Shown: piece after piece, positions 48,601 through 60,344 of the stretch
Layout of the letters: each line of letters starts with the position of its first letter
Numbering within the stretch: the stretch's first letter is position 1
Origin: Daldinia sp. FL1419
Taxonomy: Eukaryota; Ascomycota; Sordariomycetes; Xylariales; Hypoxylaceae
DNA length: 64,000 bases
Direction of reading: 5' to 3'
NCBI GenBank assembly: GCA_025201765.1
Contig: MU623355.1
Coordinates: forward strand, 62,001-126,000
Position numbers and translations under genes: made by a program
Notes under the pieces: model-generated
The model's database searches: none
Seen by the model: the letters and a program-made list of their open reading frames with translations, nothing else
Told to the model about the DNA's origin: nothing

Positions 48601-50835
48601 TCTATACCAGTGTTAGTTATGCCTGACATGTTGAAAACGTTTGCGTTTTCTTACCAAATAATGACCATTTGCATCCTAGGCTCTTGTAAATCTCATTAAT
48701 TTGTTGTAACGTCGTCTTAAACAAGGGATACTTAAGAAGATCCGCTCCCATATTGGCGTATTGTGCTCCCTGGCCGGTAAATATAAAAGCCATTCCAGCG
48801 TCAGCAGAGCTTCGGATCGGCCTCGCTGCCGTAAGTTTTGCATCTTGGGATCCGTCGCCAGCAACGGCAAATGCTCGCCAAAGCATATGGCTTCTTCGAT
48901 TGGCCAACGTAAACGCTAAATCATCAAGCTTCTTTGGGTTGTCCGATATTTGGTTCTCGTAGAAGACTTGGTAGTCTCCAATCATACGTTTAAGCGCTTT
49001 TTCGTCTGCTGCAGACCAGACGAGAAGTCTTGATTGAGATTCCGTCGCATGGCCATTAGAGCGGCCGTTAACTCCATTACCATTAATAGCTCCATTGGTA
49101 CCATTGGCACCATTTGTTGCACCGTTCGTCGCACCGTTCGCCGTACCGTTCGTCTTGTGGAGAACGGTGGTGCAATGATTTCCAGATAACCCTCTTTCTT
49201 GTACTATAGCAGGGAGTTAGAGTCAAGTCTCATCGGAGAGCGAAAATGTCCAACATACAGTAATGTAGTGCGTCATCGAGAACCACATGCACATTCGTTC
49301 CTCCGAAACCAAATGAGTTCACCGAGACACGGCGTACACCCTCAGTGGGCCAAGGAACGTTTTCACTGGGTACCCTGACGTTATAAAAGTCGGCATCGAT
49401 TTTAGGGTTCATCTTTTCGAAGTTTGCGTTGCCTGGAATTATACCCTTCTCAAGTATAACTAGGTAGGTAAACCGGTGTTAGTCTCTGGTAAGGGGGGAT
49501 CATGGAAACCGATGAAAACTCACGTATGGACTTTAGGACACCAGCCAAACCACTGCTTCCTTCCAAATGCCCGATGTTCGCTTTAACTGAGCCACTAGAA
49601 TATTGTCAGCCCGTAACTCTTATAAGCGTCGAGTCGCACACGTACACATAAAGGGGGTCTTCAGCTGAGCGACTCGTCCTGAAAACCTTTCCTATAGCTT
49701 TCATCTCGATGGGGTCACCAACGGGCGTTCCCGTACCGTGGGCCTCGAAGTAGCGAGTGACATCAAGAGGCAGGTTTGCCTTCTTGTATACCTGCCGAAT
49801 CAGGTCTTCCTGTGCCTGGGGGCTAGGCTGTGTAAGTCCTGGCGTGTGGCCGTCTTGGTTCGAACTAGTAGATCTGATAACAGCTCGGATCATATCACCA
49901 TCACGCACAGCGTCTGATAGTGGTTTGATAACGAGGGCAATTACACCCTCTCCTCGAGCGTAACCGTTTGCACGGTGGTCAAAACTGTAACAACGGCTGT
50001 CTGCGGATAAGAAATTAAGTGATGATAACATTTGGTAAATAGTAGGGCCGAGAATCAAATTAGACCCAGTAACAACTGCCTAAAAGACAATCATATTAGT
50101 ACGAAGCCTGGCTTGGATGTTCACAAGAGAATATCCACTTACAGCCTCAGCCTCACCAGCCCTGAGAGACTGGCAGGCAAGATCGAGAGCCAATAAACTA
50201 CTCGAGCAGGCGGAGTCAACGTGAATACTAGGACCGTGCAAGTCGAAGTACCAGCTGACACGATTAGGTAGAATTGAGGCAAAGGTTCCCGTCACCGCCA
50301 TACGGGGAACATTGTCGGGGTCTTGTGCGATCATTCTCTTGTAGTCATCCGTCATTGAAGCGGAGAATACACCACAACGTGATTCCTTAAGCTCATCGAG
50401 TCGTATTCCGGCTGCGTGTCATAGGTTAGCGTTATGGGCATACCGATAGACACTCTTTGATTCCGGACTCACCATTCTCGAAAGCATGATACGACGCCTC
50501 AAGAGTCCACCGTTGCATGGGGTCCATCGAAGCCGCCTCCTTCGCGGTCACAGAGAAGAACGGTGCGTCAAACGCTCCCGGGTCTTCTGTGATGAAATGT
50601 CCTCCCCGACAGCGGACCTAGGAACTATTAGATAATGTTTGCGAGATATGTGGCTAGGGACTCGACTTACATTACCCTCTTTGCTTGATTCAAAGGAGCC
50701 ATTCTTAATTCGTGACTCTGGCCACTCGGTCATCAGGTTCCTCCTGTTCTCGAGTACCTCCCAGAAACTAGAGACGTCGTTGACATCTTGAGGGAGTTTG
50801 AAGGAAAACCCTACAACGGCTATATCGTCAGTCAT
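42659..50835 (-). CDS. Highly reducing type I polyketide synthase (KS-AT-DH-MT-ER-KR-ACP)
   Basis: Ten exons (50835-50671, 50617-50473, 50411-50143, 50079-49646, 49594-49524, 49459-49259, 49203-48655, 48601-48451, 48396-43875, 43816-42659) join in frame to 2554 aa; introns are 51-64 nt. KS has Cys172 (VDSACSSS), His307 (EAHGTGTPVGD) and His347 (ANIGHLEG). AT has Ser655 (GHSSG). DH has His990 (GDHVISGTTLYP) and Asp1178 (HPVVLDSAF). MT motif I (LEVGAGTGG) is near 1448. ER has HSAAGSTGQ near 1980. KR has IAGGSGGLGR near 2188 and Tyr2331, but Cys2335 where Asn is usual. ACP Ser2508 (YGVDSLMA) ends the chain. There is no thioesterase or reductase, so release must come from a separate enzyme. All domains look intact; the product is probably a reduced, methyl-branched chain. 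The first ATG in frame is at 50835; upstream codons lack one. Confidence 0.97.
49072..49154 (-). repeat. Minisatellite-like repeat coding the KS-AT linker
   Basis: Degenerate units of 12 bp (CACCGTTCGTCG-like on the plus strand) code for Asn-Gly-Ala/Thr repeats in the PKS, between residues that complete KS and the start of the AT-side linker. All units keep the frame. Confidence 0.75.
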
Positions 50836-50961
50836 GGTGTCAGAATAATTCAATGGACCCCTTCTATCAAAGCTATAGTCCAGAAACCGAGTAGGAAAAT
50901 GGTAAGTATGCTCAAAAGCTTTCGGTTAGGAACACGTCTCATGTACCTACCTTACCCTGCC

Positions 50962-50969
50962 TATTTATA
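50962..50969 (-). promoter_or_regulatory. Probable TATA box of the PKS gene
   Basis: TATAAATA on the minus strand, 127-134 bp before the PKS start codon. Sequence match and spacing only. Confidence 0.45.
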
Positions 50970-53900
50970 AGAAGTGTCGTCTAGTGATACTTCTTAGGCC
51001 GTACCTTTTTCTGGACCATGCTGCCGGGTAAGTCTGCAGTTGGGTGTCAATTAGCCATGATGTCACCCATGGTTCGAGCTAGCGTAGGGAGGTGTCAAGA
51101 CGTAATTCGTACGGCCATCCAGCGTCGAAGTGGAAGTCCAGATCAAGGAGTAATCGGTTAGTGGAATTTAAAGCTCCCAACCACAAGACGACGATCTGAT
51201 TGGATGGCTACGCCGCTATGTATTCCTCATATAGATTATCAACACCGCTTAGTGGACACGATGCCGGGTATGGTAGCCGGCACGTACGATCCATACATCC
51301 AGAACTCCTACGTGTGAAGTTGGCTATAACGACCTACCACTACTGCCACCACTACCACGGCGAATCTATGGATTACCTCTCTGGTGACTAAGGGATCTTG
51401 GCCGGCAGTTAGCGGTCTATTCGTTTCAGTCCGGGGCTAGAACCTAGTATGGCTCCGCCTGGGGACACCGCACAAAGTCCTAAGCGCTTTTGCCCTGGCC
51501 GAGCTAGTCGTGGATAATCGCAACCCAGACCGTTGTAATGTGGGTATTTCCTGTGGGTATCGTCTTTGGGTAAGGTAGGTGTGGATATACAAGGGAGCTT
51601 CTGCTCTGCTACGTAGTTTGTAGCTCTTCTATTAGGATCCTAGACAAAAAGGGAGGAATGAAGAGGTTTAGATTCGGATATTTCCAGGGGACTAACCACA
51701 TGCAGTCGGAGCCAGACGTTTGCCGAGACGACTCGTCGCAAGACATTGTAAAATTTATGTCACGAAGGAGGCAGATTTAATGCTCAAACGGACTCCACTT
51801 AGCGGTATACCATCGTCAACGAGTCTGCTCGCGGCCTTTGAATGCCTTTACAGCAAACACCATATCAATACAGCTCGTAGAAGAGTAGCCTCGAAAAGAT
51901 TGTCCTGGCCGGTTCTATCCAACCCAAGAATTTATGTGAATGGCCAATGTCTTACTCGACATCTCGTAAACCGATACGTCGGTTATGAGACACAATGGCC
52001 TATTCCCATCCATCACTCTATTCAGCGTTAGAACACAACACTTGAACTGATCATGACGCATGACCAGAAGGTCGGGTATTGCCTGATTTAGAAGATGCCG
52101 GAAACTTGCCAGAGAGAAGAGAAAATCCATGACAGTCGACGTATGCACTTTGCGAGCAGCCATACCGACAATTCATTCAAGGTTATCGGCTACTAGGATG
52201 AGAGCGATGTGGACAAATTAGAAGTTGGAAACTAAACACAGGGGGACAGAGAGGGCACAGGGGTGCCGATCTCGCGGGACGAGTTTAAAAACAACTTGCT
52301 ACCGAAGCGAACAGGGGGCCCTAACCAGGCTACCAGGGTCATCAGAACAGATGGGGTTCTCTGTCACCTCGGTGTGTTCTACCAATGGTGAAAATAAACT
52401 ATGCACGCTATCCGCGATGCATGTCACTGCCTGTCACCGCTGCAGGCATACATACCTACATAGTACATGGTAGAGCTCTTACCAACAGCCATGAGAGAAA
52501 ATGAGGCTTACATGTCATGACACATCCCATGTTGGATAGGTACTTGATGGCTGGCTTGGCTTGATAGGTTGGCATAGGGTTGGCAACCAAGCCACCAGGG
52601 GCAATTTAGAATGTTCTTCAACGCGGAGAATTCCTGAACGATCCACCCCGCAGCTCTGGCTCACCGTAATTGGTATATGCCACCCCGTCTACCTTGCTGA
52701 CGGTTCGGTTCGTGGGGTGTGGGATCAGCGTACCTTAAGAAGTGAGGGAGAGGTCGAGGATATACATATGTAGTAGAATATTCTAATCTTATCAACACGA
52801 CCTGCGGAAAATTCCCAACGTGCATGGAAACCCTACTTGGATATGCTTAAGGATCCTGATATCCATTCTTGTGGTGCACGTAGCACCGAATAAGTATATC
52901 GCATATGCGCTATGCATGATTGTAGGATTGAACACACAACTATTGCAGTGCTTGTATAGGAGAGCCCGGTAAAATGGACAAGAGGTGGAAATGTCAAACA
53001 GAAACCGTGTACACACGATTTCATGTTTACCGTTTAAGATTAGTAAAATACGTATGTTAGCTACCTCCCAGCCAGCTTAAGCAGCCGGCCTCCTAAGGCC
53101 AGATAGATACTCGACTAGACAGCACAGGTTGCCTTAGTTTGCCTTAGCTCTTGGAATAACCTCAAGTTAACCGTCCGTGCGGTCGCTTGGTTTTCATGCA
53201 TACCCCTGTTACAATCTATCCTTGTGAGGATCCTTTTTTCGAAATTCCATTCTCCTTCTCACAAAACGATCCAGCTACGAAGTTAAGCTTATCTATTTAA
53301 CTAGAGTTATAGAGATGCAAGATGAATGCCTATAATAAGCGGTTTGCATTTCTCCCTCGATTCATTTCCTGGATATCACCCTATACACGCCTAGGTTAGG
53401 AGGTATAGTGCATATGTGATACAATTTCTTTATACTTGCGTGCGTGCGTAAGCGATATGTAGTGCGGAGTGATCCCGAATAAAGACGAAGCTCCTTATGC
53501 GCGTATTACCCATAACGAGGTAGGTAGGGAGGCAGCTAGTCTGCTTGGGTATATCAAATGTAACCTTACCGAAGATACCGTAACCATTTCCCACATCCAT
53601 GGGTCCGCAGCTGTGGTAGACCCCATAGGCTCGATAGAGTACGCAGTAGCGTAAAGGAATTGTTACCGAAAGTTCGAATCTCCCCGTGTCGGGTCTCACA
53701 AATCTTGCGAAGACGTTGTTTCTTTTGGCCGCCTTCAGCCAGTCATTGTTTTAAGATCTTCAACCCTGAAAGATGGCTGGTGTTTAATTTCTTTCCGTGG
53801 CTTACACGAGGTGACACTGCGCATGCGAAGAAAGGTACGCGGGCTAGGTTCGCATAAAATATTACCCAAGTAAGGACCTCCTTTACCATAACCGTCATGT

Positions 53901-55312
53901 AGCAAAAGAATTCGGAATATTAAAAGTATCTACATGTACCTAAGCAGATATGGTATTTACCTAGGTACCTAACCTTAGGTAGTATTAGGAAAGGCAGAAT
54001 AATAGCGATAGTCATGAACAGTAGATAAAAGATTTCCAATGCGCAAATATTCTACGCACCAAGACCCGGAAAAGCAACACCGCCTATGCTTTGCATTAGA
54101 ATGTCCCGAGCCCTAAACTTTCTGACACATCATCATTCAACTTGATATGGATCCCCAGAAAGCCACCAAGTAAACTCGGCGGTATGAAGGCGTAGCGGTA
54201 TCCACATGTAAGGTACCCTAGACTTGCAAGAGACTCTCGGTAGTAAAAGCTAGGCGGGATGGTTGACGAATCTCGATATTGAAGTAGGCAAAATATAAGA
54301 TGAAACAGAGTCTTCACGGCCGAAATCATGGGCAATCATGGGCGATAGTATCCAGCCAAGTCCACAGCCGCCCCACAAAGAACCATTGTAGATCCTCTCG
54401 GCTTTTTTTCCCTCCTTTTGGGTAAACAAGGCTTTTCCAGGGTCGGTTTGTTTCCAAGGGGACCCTTGCGAAGCTCATCATAACAAGTAACAGCAAAGCC
54501 CACTTTACCCACAAGTACCTGGTGGGTGATGACAGAGACGATGAGCTAATAGTACTAATAGCGAAGCACCGGCACCGTTGTTAAGAGCCCTCTTACAACT
54601 AATTTCGGTGATAGCTCGTCGGCGATGATGCATACTGCGTAGGTAGGTACCGTAGGCAAGTAGGCAAGTGGGCAAGTAGCCAACTATTGCGATCATAAAG
54701 AAACAGTACAAATCGTTCAAGTATAAGAAGCTCGATTAAACAGTCATTCACCTGGGTTAGGTACGAAGGTATCTACCTACCTAACCGTTAGGTATCTATG
54801 AATATCATAGCTCAATAAGTATAACAGGCTGTAGGAGCGCTATAATCATCTTGTTAAATGAGGCGTGCTAGCAGATACATGACGCGTCGCACAGCTTCGA
54901 TGAAGATATCTTCACCAAGAACACAATTCGGTTACTGATCAAATTTCTCGCTTCGGACGATTGGTACTATATATCTAGGTATGCATCACGTCCATATCGC
55001 CGCTTTTCTACGCTTATCAGTTTAAAACAGACGCACCATGCAGACGTACTATGTAGGACTGGATCTACGGGACCCCCCCAAAGAACATCGATCCGGGTCT
55101 CTGGATAATCACGTGAAGGAAAACATGTCCCCGTGTGGTTTTCTTGGCATAAGACACGAAAGGAGAAGCAAAAGACGACGGAGATGGGCATATTAGTTTT
55201 ACTAATATAGGTACCTAGGTAACTAGGTGTTCTCATACTACACTTTTGTTTTCAGTACTACCCGGACTACTCACTTGACAGTAAACGTCTTCTTGGGTAA
55301 CCTCGATGAAGT

Positions 55313-55381
55313 ACGTGCTGCGTGCTGCGTGTTGTGTGTTATGTGTTGTGTGTTATGTGTTGTGTGCTGTGTGTTGTGTTG
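55313..55381. repeat. Imperfect tandem repeat of GTGTTGT/GTGTTAT/GTGCTGC units
   Basis: About ten units of 7 bp with T/C and G/A variation, in gene-free DNA. Confidence 0.85.
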
Positions 55382-55765
55382 CATTTACAACTTGATTATT
55401 TCCAGCTTAGCTTCCCGCTTTTCCCCCTTCGTCTCTCCTCATTCTACCAGTCCAGTCGCAAATTATGAGCTGTAATAGTGCATTTCACGCAGGGGGACCC
55501 CTGAATTGAGGATCTCGAACTTTTAAACCCCCCGCGTAACCATGGCCCGTCCCGATTCCTTTTTAATAGGGGACTAAGGGCATTTTGCCAACTTTATTTG
55601 CTGAAGGTCTTCTCCACCCTCCCAACGCTAATGGCACTTTTGTATGTACGGATCCGTCTTGGTCTTACGATTATGCCTCCATCGCGTGTTGTTCGGCGAG
55701 GAAACCAAGTGAAAGACTTACACACCAGCATATATACCTCGTGCATAACACATACGACCTATATG

Positions 55766-55787
55766 TAGGTAGGTAGGTAGGTAGGTA
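55766..55787. repeat. (TAGG)n microsatellite
   Basis: Five and a half perfect tetranucleotide copies. Confidence 0.9.
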
Positions 55788-56352
55788 TCTAATGAGCATG
55801 CCTACCTAGGTACATGTGTAGATCATGCTACAAATAACTTAACTAAGGTAACTAACTAAGCTGACTGGCCGATAGAAACATGTTTATTATGGTGGAACTA
55901 GCTAACCTACTAGGTTAGGTGCATCACAACTGCAGATTATTGACGTCTACGGTCTGCGTGCGGAGAATCGTAAATAGTGAGCCATAAGTCAGACATCAAC
56001 AGTGGCATATATCATGTAATAATGCGGCAATCAAAGACCAACCTCAATAATACCCTAGGTCATCCTCACATATCTTCAACTACCAACGAACAAAACCATT
56101 TGATATTCTGGGGACATTTTACTATTAATAAGCGGATATCCCAAGGTGCCGAGCCACTCCATACGGCTTTATCTCGCCAGTAACACAAAGGATGGCTTCG
56201 GCCGGACGAACCGTACTCTAATATGCATTAATCTTTGCTTTTACATAACCGAACGCGCTGTTATACAAGAAATTCAACGTAAAGCGTTCGCCAACTTTTT
56301 TTTCTCCCGGTGGATCGTACCCCATCATGGCCAGCACGAATATTATTATATA

Positions 56353-57810
56353 TTATACTCTGTCGTCCCCATGCCAGAGGGCACCATGATCCATAGTGCT
56401 GCCCTTTGTGTCGCTCACGTACTCCTGCTTCACAGTTACTCGAGTCGTGCGTAGGATACCCTGGTCGAATTTATCATCTCGAAGCTGTTCCGTTGACTCT
56501 GACGGCTGGAGATCCTTCATCGGTACGCCGTACTCGTCGATCTTCCTATACGTACTCGTCTGGGTGCGGTCCGCGACCGACGACGCCGTAGGCTTGTTTA
56601 AACTCCGAAGGTGGGTGTTTTTTAAACCCACAAATGATCTCGCCGCCCGTCGCATTTTGTCAAGAACACCGTGATCCTTCAGAATCTTTGGTGTAGAAGG
56701 CATGCATGCGATAATGAAACCACATGTCAATTCCACGAAAGCCCAGAACATGACAGGGCCGAATTGGAACATAGCGTCTGCCTCAGATACGATAGCCACT
56801 TGTGTTGATACTCGGAAAATAGCCGAAATACAAGCCCTATAAAATCGTAAATTAGAAACTACTAACCAGACAGATTGATATAAACTTACAAGATACCAAG
56901 GGAAAAGAAGAAGGAAACACCGAGCTTCTTCTTGAACGATAACTGTAGGTTCCAAATAACTCGCTGAGGAAGAACCAACATAACAACGTCGATAAAGAGG
57001 TTGATAGAGGCAGACGCAAGACCAACCAAAAACTGATTGTTGCAGGTTCCAGGAATCGTCAAATCCCAAATCTTCTCATACGGGAAGCAAATAAGGCATA
57101 GTGCGAGGGGGATGGCGATTAGGAGCGCAATATTCAATCCAATAAGACCGTAGCAGCACCACAGAAAGGTGTTTTTCGTGCCAACGGGGACAAGCACTCG
57201 CGTCCACTCGAATAAGATCGCCAGCTTAATGAACGGAATAGTAATCGCGTAAGCAACGGCCGCATAGTGGACATCCTATCTCCATTAACGTTTTGAAGCA
57301 TCACCAATTACAAGTCTCGAAAACTTACAAACTGATAAGGAATTAAATCCTTGACGTGAATCTCCCATTGATGAACGAAGTATCCGGGGTGCTCCGTTAA
57401 TCGAAGACCGAAAACAGTCCATAATACGAAGAAAGCCTAACTGCAAGTTAGTAATACTACTAAGGAATTCCGGCAATAGTAGAGACCAACAAAGGCGAGT
57501 AAGATCATATCTGAGGTGGGGTTTCGTTAGCAAAAGAATCCTTTACGATAACTAGATAGTTAAAGACTTTGTAACTGAACATACAATCTTCCATCTTTAA
57601 TTTCTTGAACAGGAAAATCCTCGCGTAGAAGCGAATCAGTAGACATATTGTCGAGACGGCGACACAGGCAGCGATAACACCATAGGCTAAGGGATTGTTG
57701 TTCGAAGGATTCTCAAAGTTGGGTGTAACACCTTCTGGGGCTGGTAAGGCTGGCGAGTTGAGAACCAACTGCTGCTGCTCGGGAGGGAGATAGGGTAATT
57801 GGTCCGCCAT
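56353..57810 (-). CDS. Seven-helix rhodopsin-like integral membrane protein (fungal SAT4/PTH11-like group)
   Basis: Five exons, 57810-57585, 57510-57491, 57436-57329, 57275-56890 and 56836-56353, join in frame to 407 aa. Exon 2 is only 20 nt, and its intron 57490-57437 uses a weak GTTGGT donor with a TACTAAC branch; both are needed to connect EDYMILLAF to AFFVLWTVFGLRLTEHPGYF, a typical stretch of this family. Seven hydrophobic segments follow in the expected places, with family landmarks CFPYEKIWD, ASINLFIDVVMLVLPQRVIW and RAARSF after helix 7. The C-terminal tail is hydrophilic and Ser/Thr-rich. Members are plasma-membrane proteins of largely unknown ligand; some act as receptors and some lie in secondary-metabolite clusters. 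No extracellular CFEM domain is present. Confidence 0.88.
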
Positions 57811-59441
57811 CGTTGATTTGTCGTGAAGAGTTGGTTGTCGTCTTCTCCATTCAAGACGAACGTATCTAGTGGGTTTTTGGGAGTATATAAAAGAGTCCAA
57901 TGGGCAGGATCGAATAAGGGGGAGTGGAATCGTAGATAGAGTATGAGATCCTTGAACGAAGACAAGGGGATTGATTGATGGAAAGGAAAAGCCTCCAAAG
58001 GCAACCCCCCCCCAAGGGCCCCCTGCTACACACGGACTTTTACACTCTTTTACGACGAGAACTCGCAATACCACACCTAGGTAGCAACGGCAGGTAACGG
58101 TAGGTAACGGCAGGCAATTGTGTAAAGGCATTAAGGAGAAGCTCATGATTCAAAATGGTTCCCCCAAAAACCTCCTTGTCCAGCGGGACTCGTCCCGTTA
58201 ATTCCTAGTCATGGGTCGGTTTCTAGTGCTTATTTTACCCCTTGCTGCCCGCGTATTAGGAAACACTCTCTTGCCACGTCCCCGCTAAAATTCTATAAAC
58301 CTGAGGCTTTAACAGGTTCAATGCTATAGGATGGTCGCTATAGAAAACAGGGACCCGATGCAGGTTGGTGCCATTATTTGTGGAACATTAATAAAAAGTC
58401 CGAAGCATTAACGGCACAGGCAAATTATTTTATACCTGCATGTAACCTTGAAGACATAAAACCTGCACAAGCCCATTTAAAATGAAAAGAAAAAGAAAAG
58501 GAAGAGGAAGAGGAAAAGGAAAAGGAAAAGGTAAATATGAATAATTAGAAGTAATTACCTAGGTACCTAAGTAGTTAGGTAATAAGTAAGAAACTTAACG
58601 CAGGTCTCTATAACTACCTAGTTAGAAGCACAACCGAACTAGAGTCTGATTGATTATAATGCGACTTACAACTCTCGTAAGACTCCGTCACCTCGCATCA
58701 ACCGATGGGAATAGCAGAATTATCATTTCTATTAAATCTCACCACGTAACCCTACGCTTAGGTAAAAAGCCTCCATCGCATTATATTGCTAGACATTCAA
58801 ACATTTCAATGTTGATGCACGGTCCACAAAGAAATGTGACCGCCCACGAATTTCTATACTACCCATGTAAGTTATTCGGTGTTCCAAGCCTGTTCCAAGC
58901 ATGTTCCAAGCCATCCTAATCATCTAAAACGTCGGGGAACCGGCTGATCAACTCATGACTTACAGCAGTGGGCCGGTGATTTTATAACATAAAATACCTA
59001 ACTATTAGGTCAGGTACCTACCTACCAACCTACCTACCTACTTAGGCCACGTCGATCCGGGGATTGGCCCACGCACGAAAGTAAACAGTAGAGGGGTTAA
59101 TGAGAGAAAATTAATGCGGAATCGAGAGAAAATTAAAATAATTGCCCTACAATGTTTTCGAATAAACCAATCCCGACTTGAAACAAGTTCAAGGTTTCTA
59201 CGGAAGATACGCTCCTAAGCCATCTACGGTATACTCAACTAAATAAAAGCAAAAACTACCTACATTGCCTTATATCTTTCTTGCAGGGACATAAATTAAG
59301 GCTTTAGATTTTGCATGCATATAATCTTGAATACCCTGCGCTCGTCATATCTCAGTTTTTATTTTTTTTTATTTTTTATTTTAGTAGTTTCGCTTTACCC
59401 AATACCAAGGCCTACACCGGTGTGATTCGGCCATCTCCAGA
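57811..59441. other. Intergenic between divergent genes, no gene seen
   Basis: Promoter regions of the membrane protein (-) and the hydrolase (+). It contains a 48 nt purine run at 58484-58531, a TACCTAGGTA palindrome at 58556, an ACCT-rich stretch near 59010-59045 and poly-T tracts near 59360. Confidence 0.55.
58484..58531. repeat. 48 nt homopurine tract
   Basis: GAAAAG and GAGGAA type units without any pyrimidine; a possible site for unusual DNA structure. Confidence 0.85.
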
Positions 59442-60344
59442 ATGAGGTGGCTTTGTTTACATGGAAGGGGAACCAGCGCACAGGTAACGCTTACCTTTCT
59501 TTTCCATCGTGTGTGATCGAGGGCAAATAAGCTGATGGTACCTGAACAAAAAAAAAACAGATTTTTGAGATGCAGACGGGTATTTTTCCTTGCCCTCCCT
59601 CGTCGTCGAGGACGGATATCACTCCAGACCTGGGAATAACCGCCATTTAGCAAGGATTAGGGAGGCTCTCGGCCGGGATCACGAATTCGTGTTTGTCAAC
59701 GGCACGGTCCCAACCGATCCCGACGTCGGTAAGTCTTCCCGCAAAGTGTTGTGATTTGTTTTTTTTTCTGGGTGGATTTCTTTTTTTCCTTTTTTTTTAT
59801 CCGTGGCAAAAACACTCACCGGTAGCGAGGTGCTGATGCGATTGCCGACGAATTTTTCGGCTATGTCGCCCACGACGCAGATCAGGATCGAGAACTATGC
59901 GATAGCATGATTGAGTTCGTCGAGAGCCAAGGGCCGTTCGATGGATTCATGGGTTTCTCCGAAGGCGGTACAGTGGCCGCTATGATGCTTATCGAAGACG
60001 CCAGGCATGGTTCATTTGGGGGTATCAAATGTGCCGTCTTTTTCTGCGCCGCTGCACCATTCGATCCCGACCAGGCCCGAGCTGGCGTAATCCGATATAT
60101 CGATCCCGACACGGATGGGGTTCTCCTGACTATCCCGACAGCTCATATCTGGGCCCAGAATGCCGGAGCTCATGAGATTAAGGTTCATCAGTCTCTGTCC
60201 CAAATCTGTGATGAGAAAGTCAGGGAAGTGTTTCTACACGACTTGGGTCACGATGTGCCGGGGGCAAAATCGGACAAGGGGTTAGCTGGAGCTCTCCGGG
60301 CGATTGAGCACGTGATCGAGAATGCTATGGACAGGACCAGATGA
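59442..60344 (+). CDS. FSH1-family serine hydrolase (LovG-like)
   Basis: Four exons, 59442-59483, 59561-59579 (19 nt), 59651-59728 and 59830-60344, give 217 aa. The small 5' exons restore the conserved start MRWLCLHGRGTSAQIFEMQT, with the oxyanion-hole LHGRG; without them the protein would begin in the middle of the fold. The nucleophile Ser90 lies in GFSEGG and the catalytic His187 in LGHDVPG. The fold is a compact alpha/beta hydrolase. Known relatives include yeast Fsh1 and LovG, which releases the polyketide from LovB. With a highly reducing PKS lacking a release domain 8.6 kb away, a releasing role is attractive but inferred. The second intron acceptor (AG at 59828-59829) was chosen by frame. 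Cytosolic, no signal peptide. Confidence 0.88.

Larger units (their letters stand above)
50836..56352. other. 5.5 kb gene-poor region upstream of the PKS
   Basis: Open frames stay below 105 codons and none resembles a tailoring enzyme, regulator or transposase. The region holds a TATA box for the PKS, TACCTAGGTA palindromes at 53958 and 55212, a GTGTTGT-type tandem array at 55313-55381 and a (TAGG)n run at 55766-55787. Confidence 0.55.

Noticed and set aside
53650..53700. GTTCGAATC sequence resembling a tRNA T-loop
   Set aside because: The flanking 5 nt do not pair as a T-stem and no acceptor, D or anticodon arm can be drawn upstream.
54640..54690. GGCAAGTGGGCAAGTAG stretch similar to the MITE end at 6433
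   Set aside because: Only about 10 bases match, no inverted partner was found, and the local sequence is a simple GGCAAGTA tandem.
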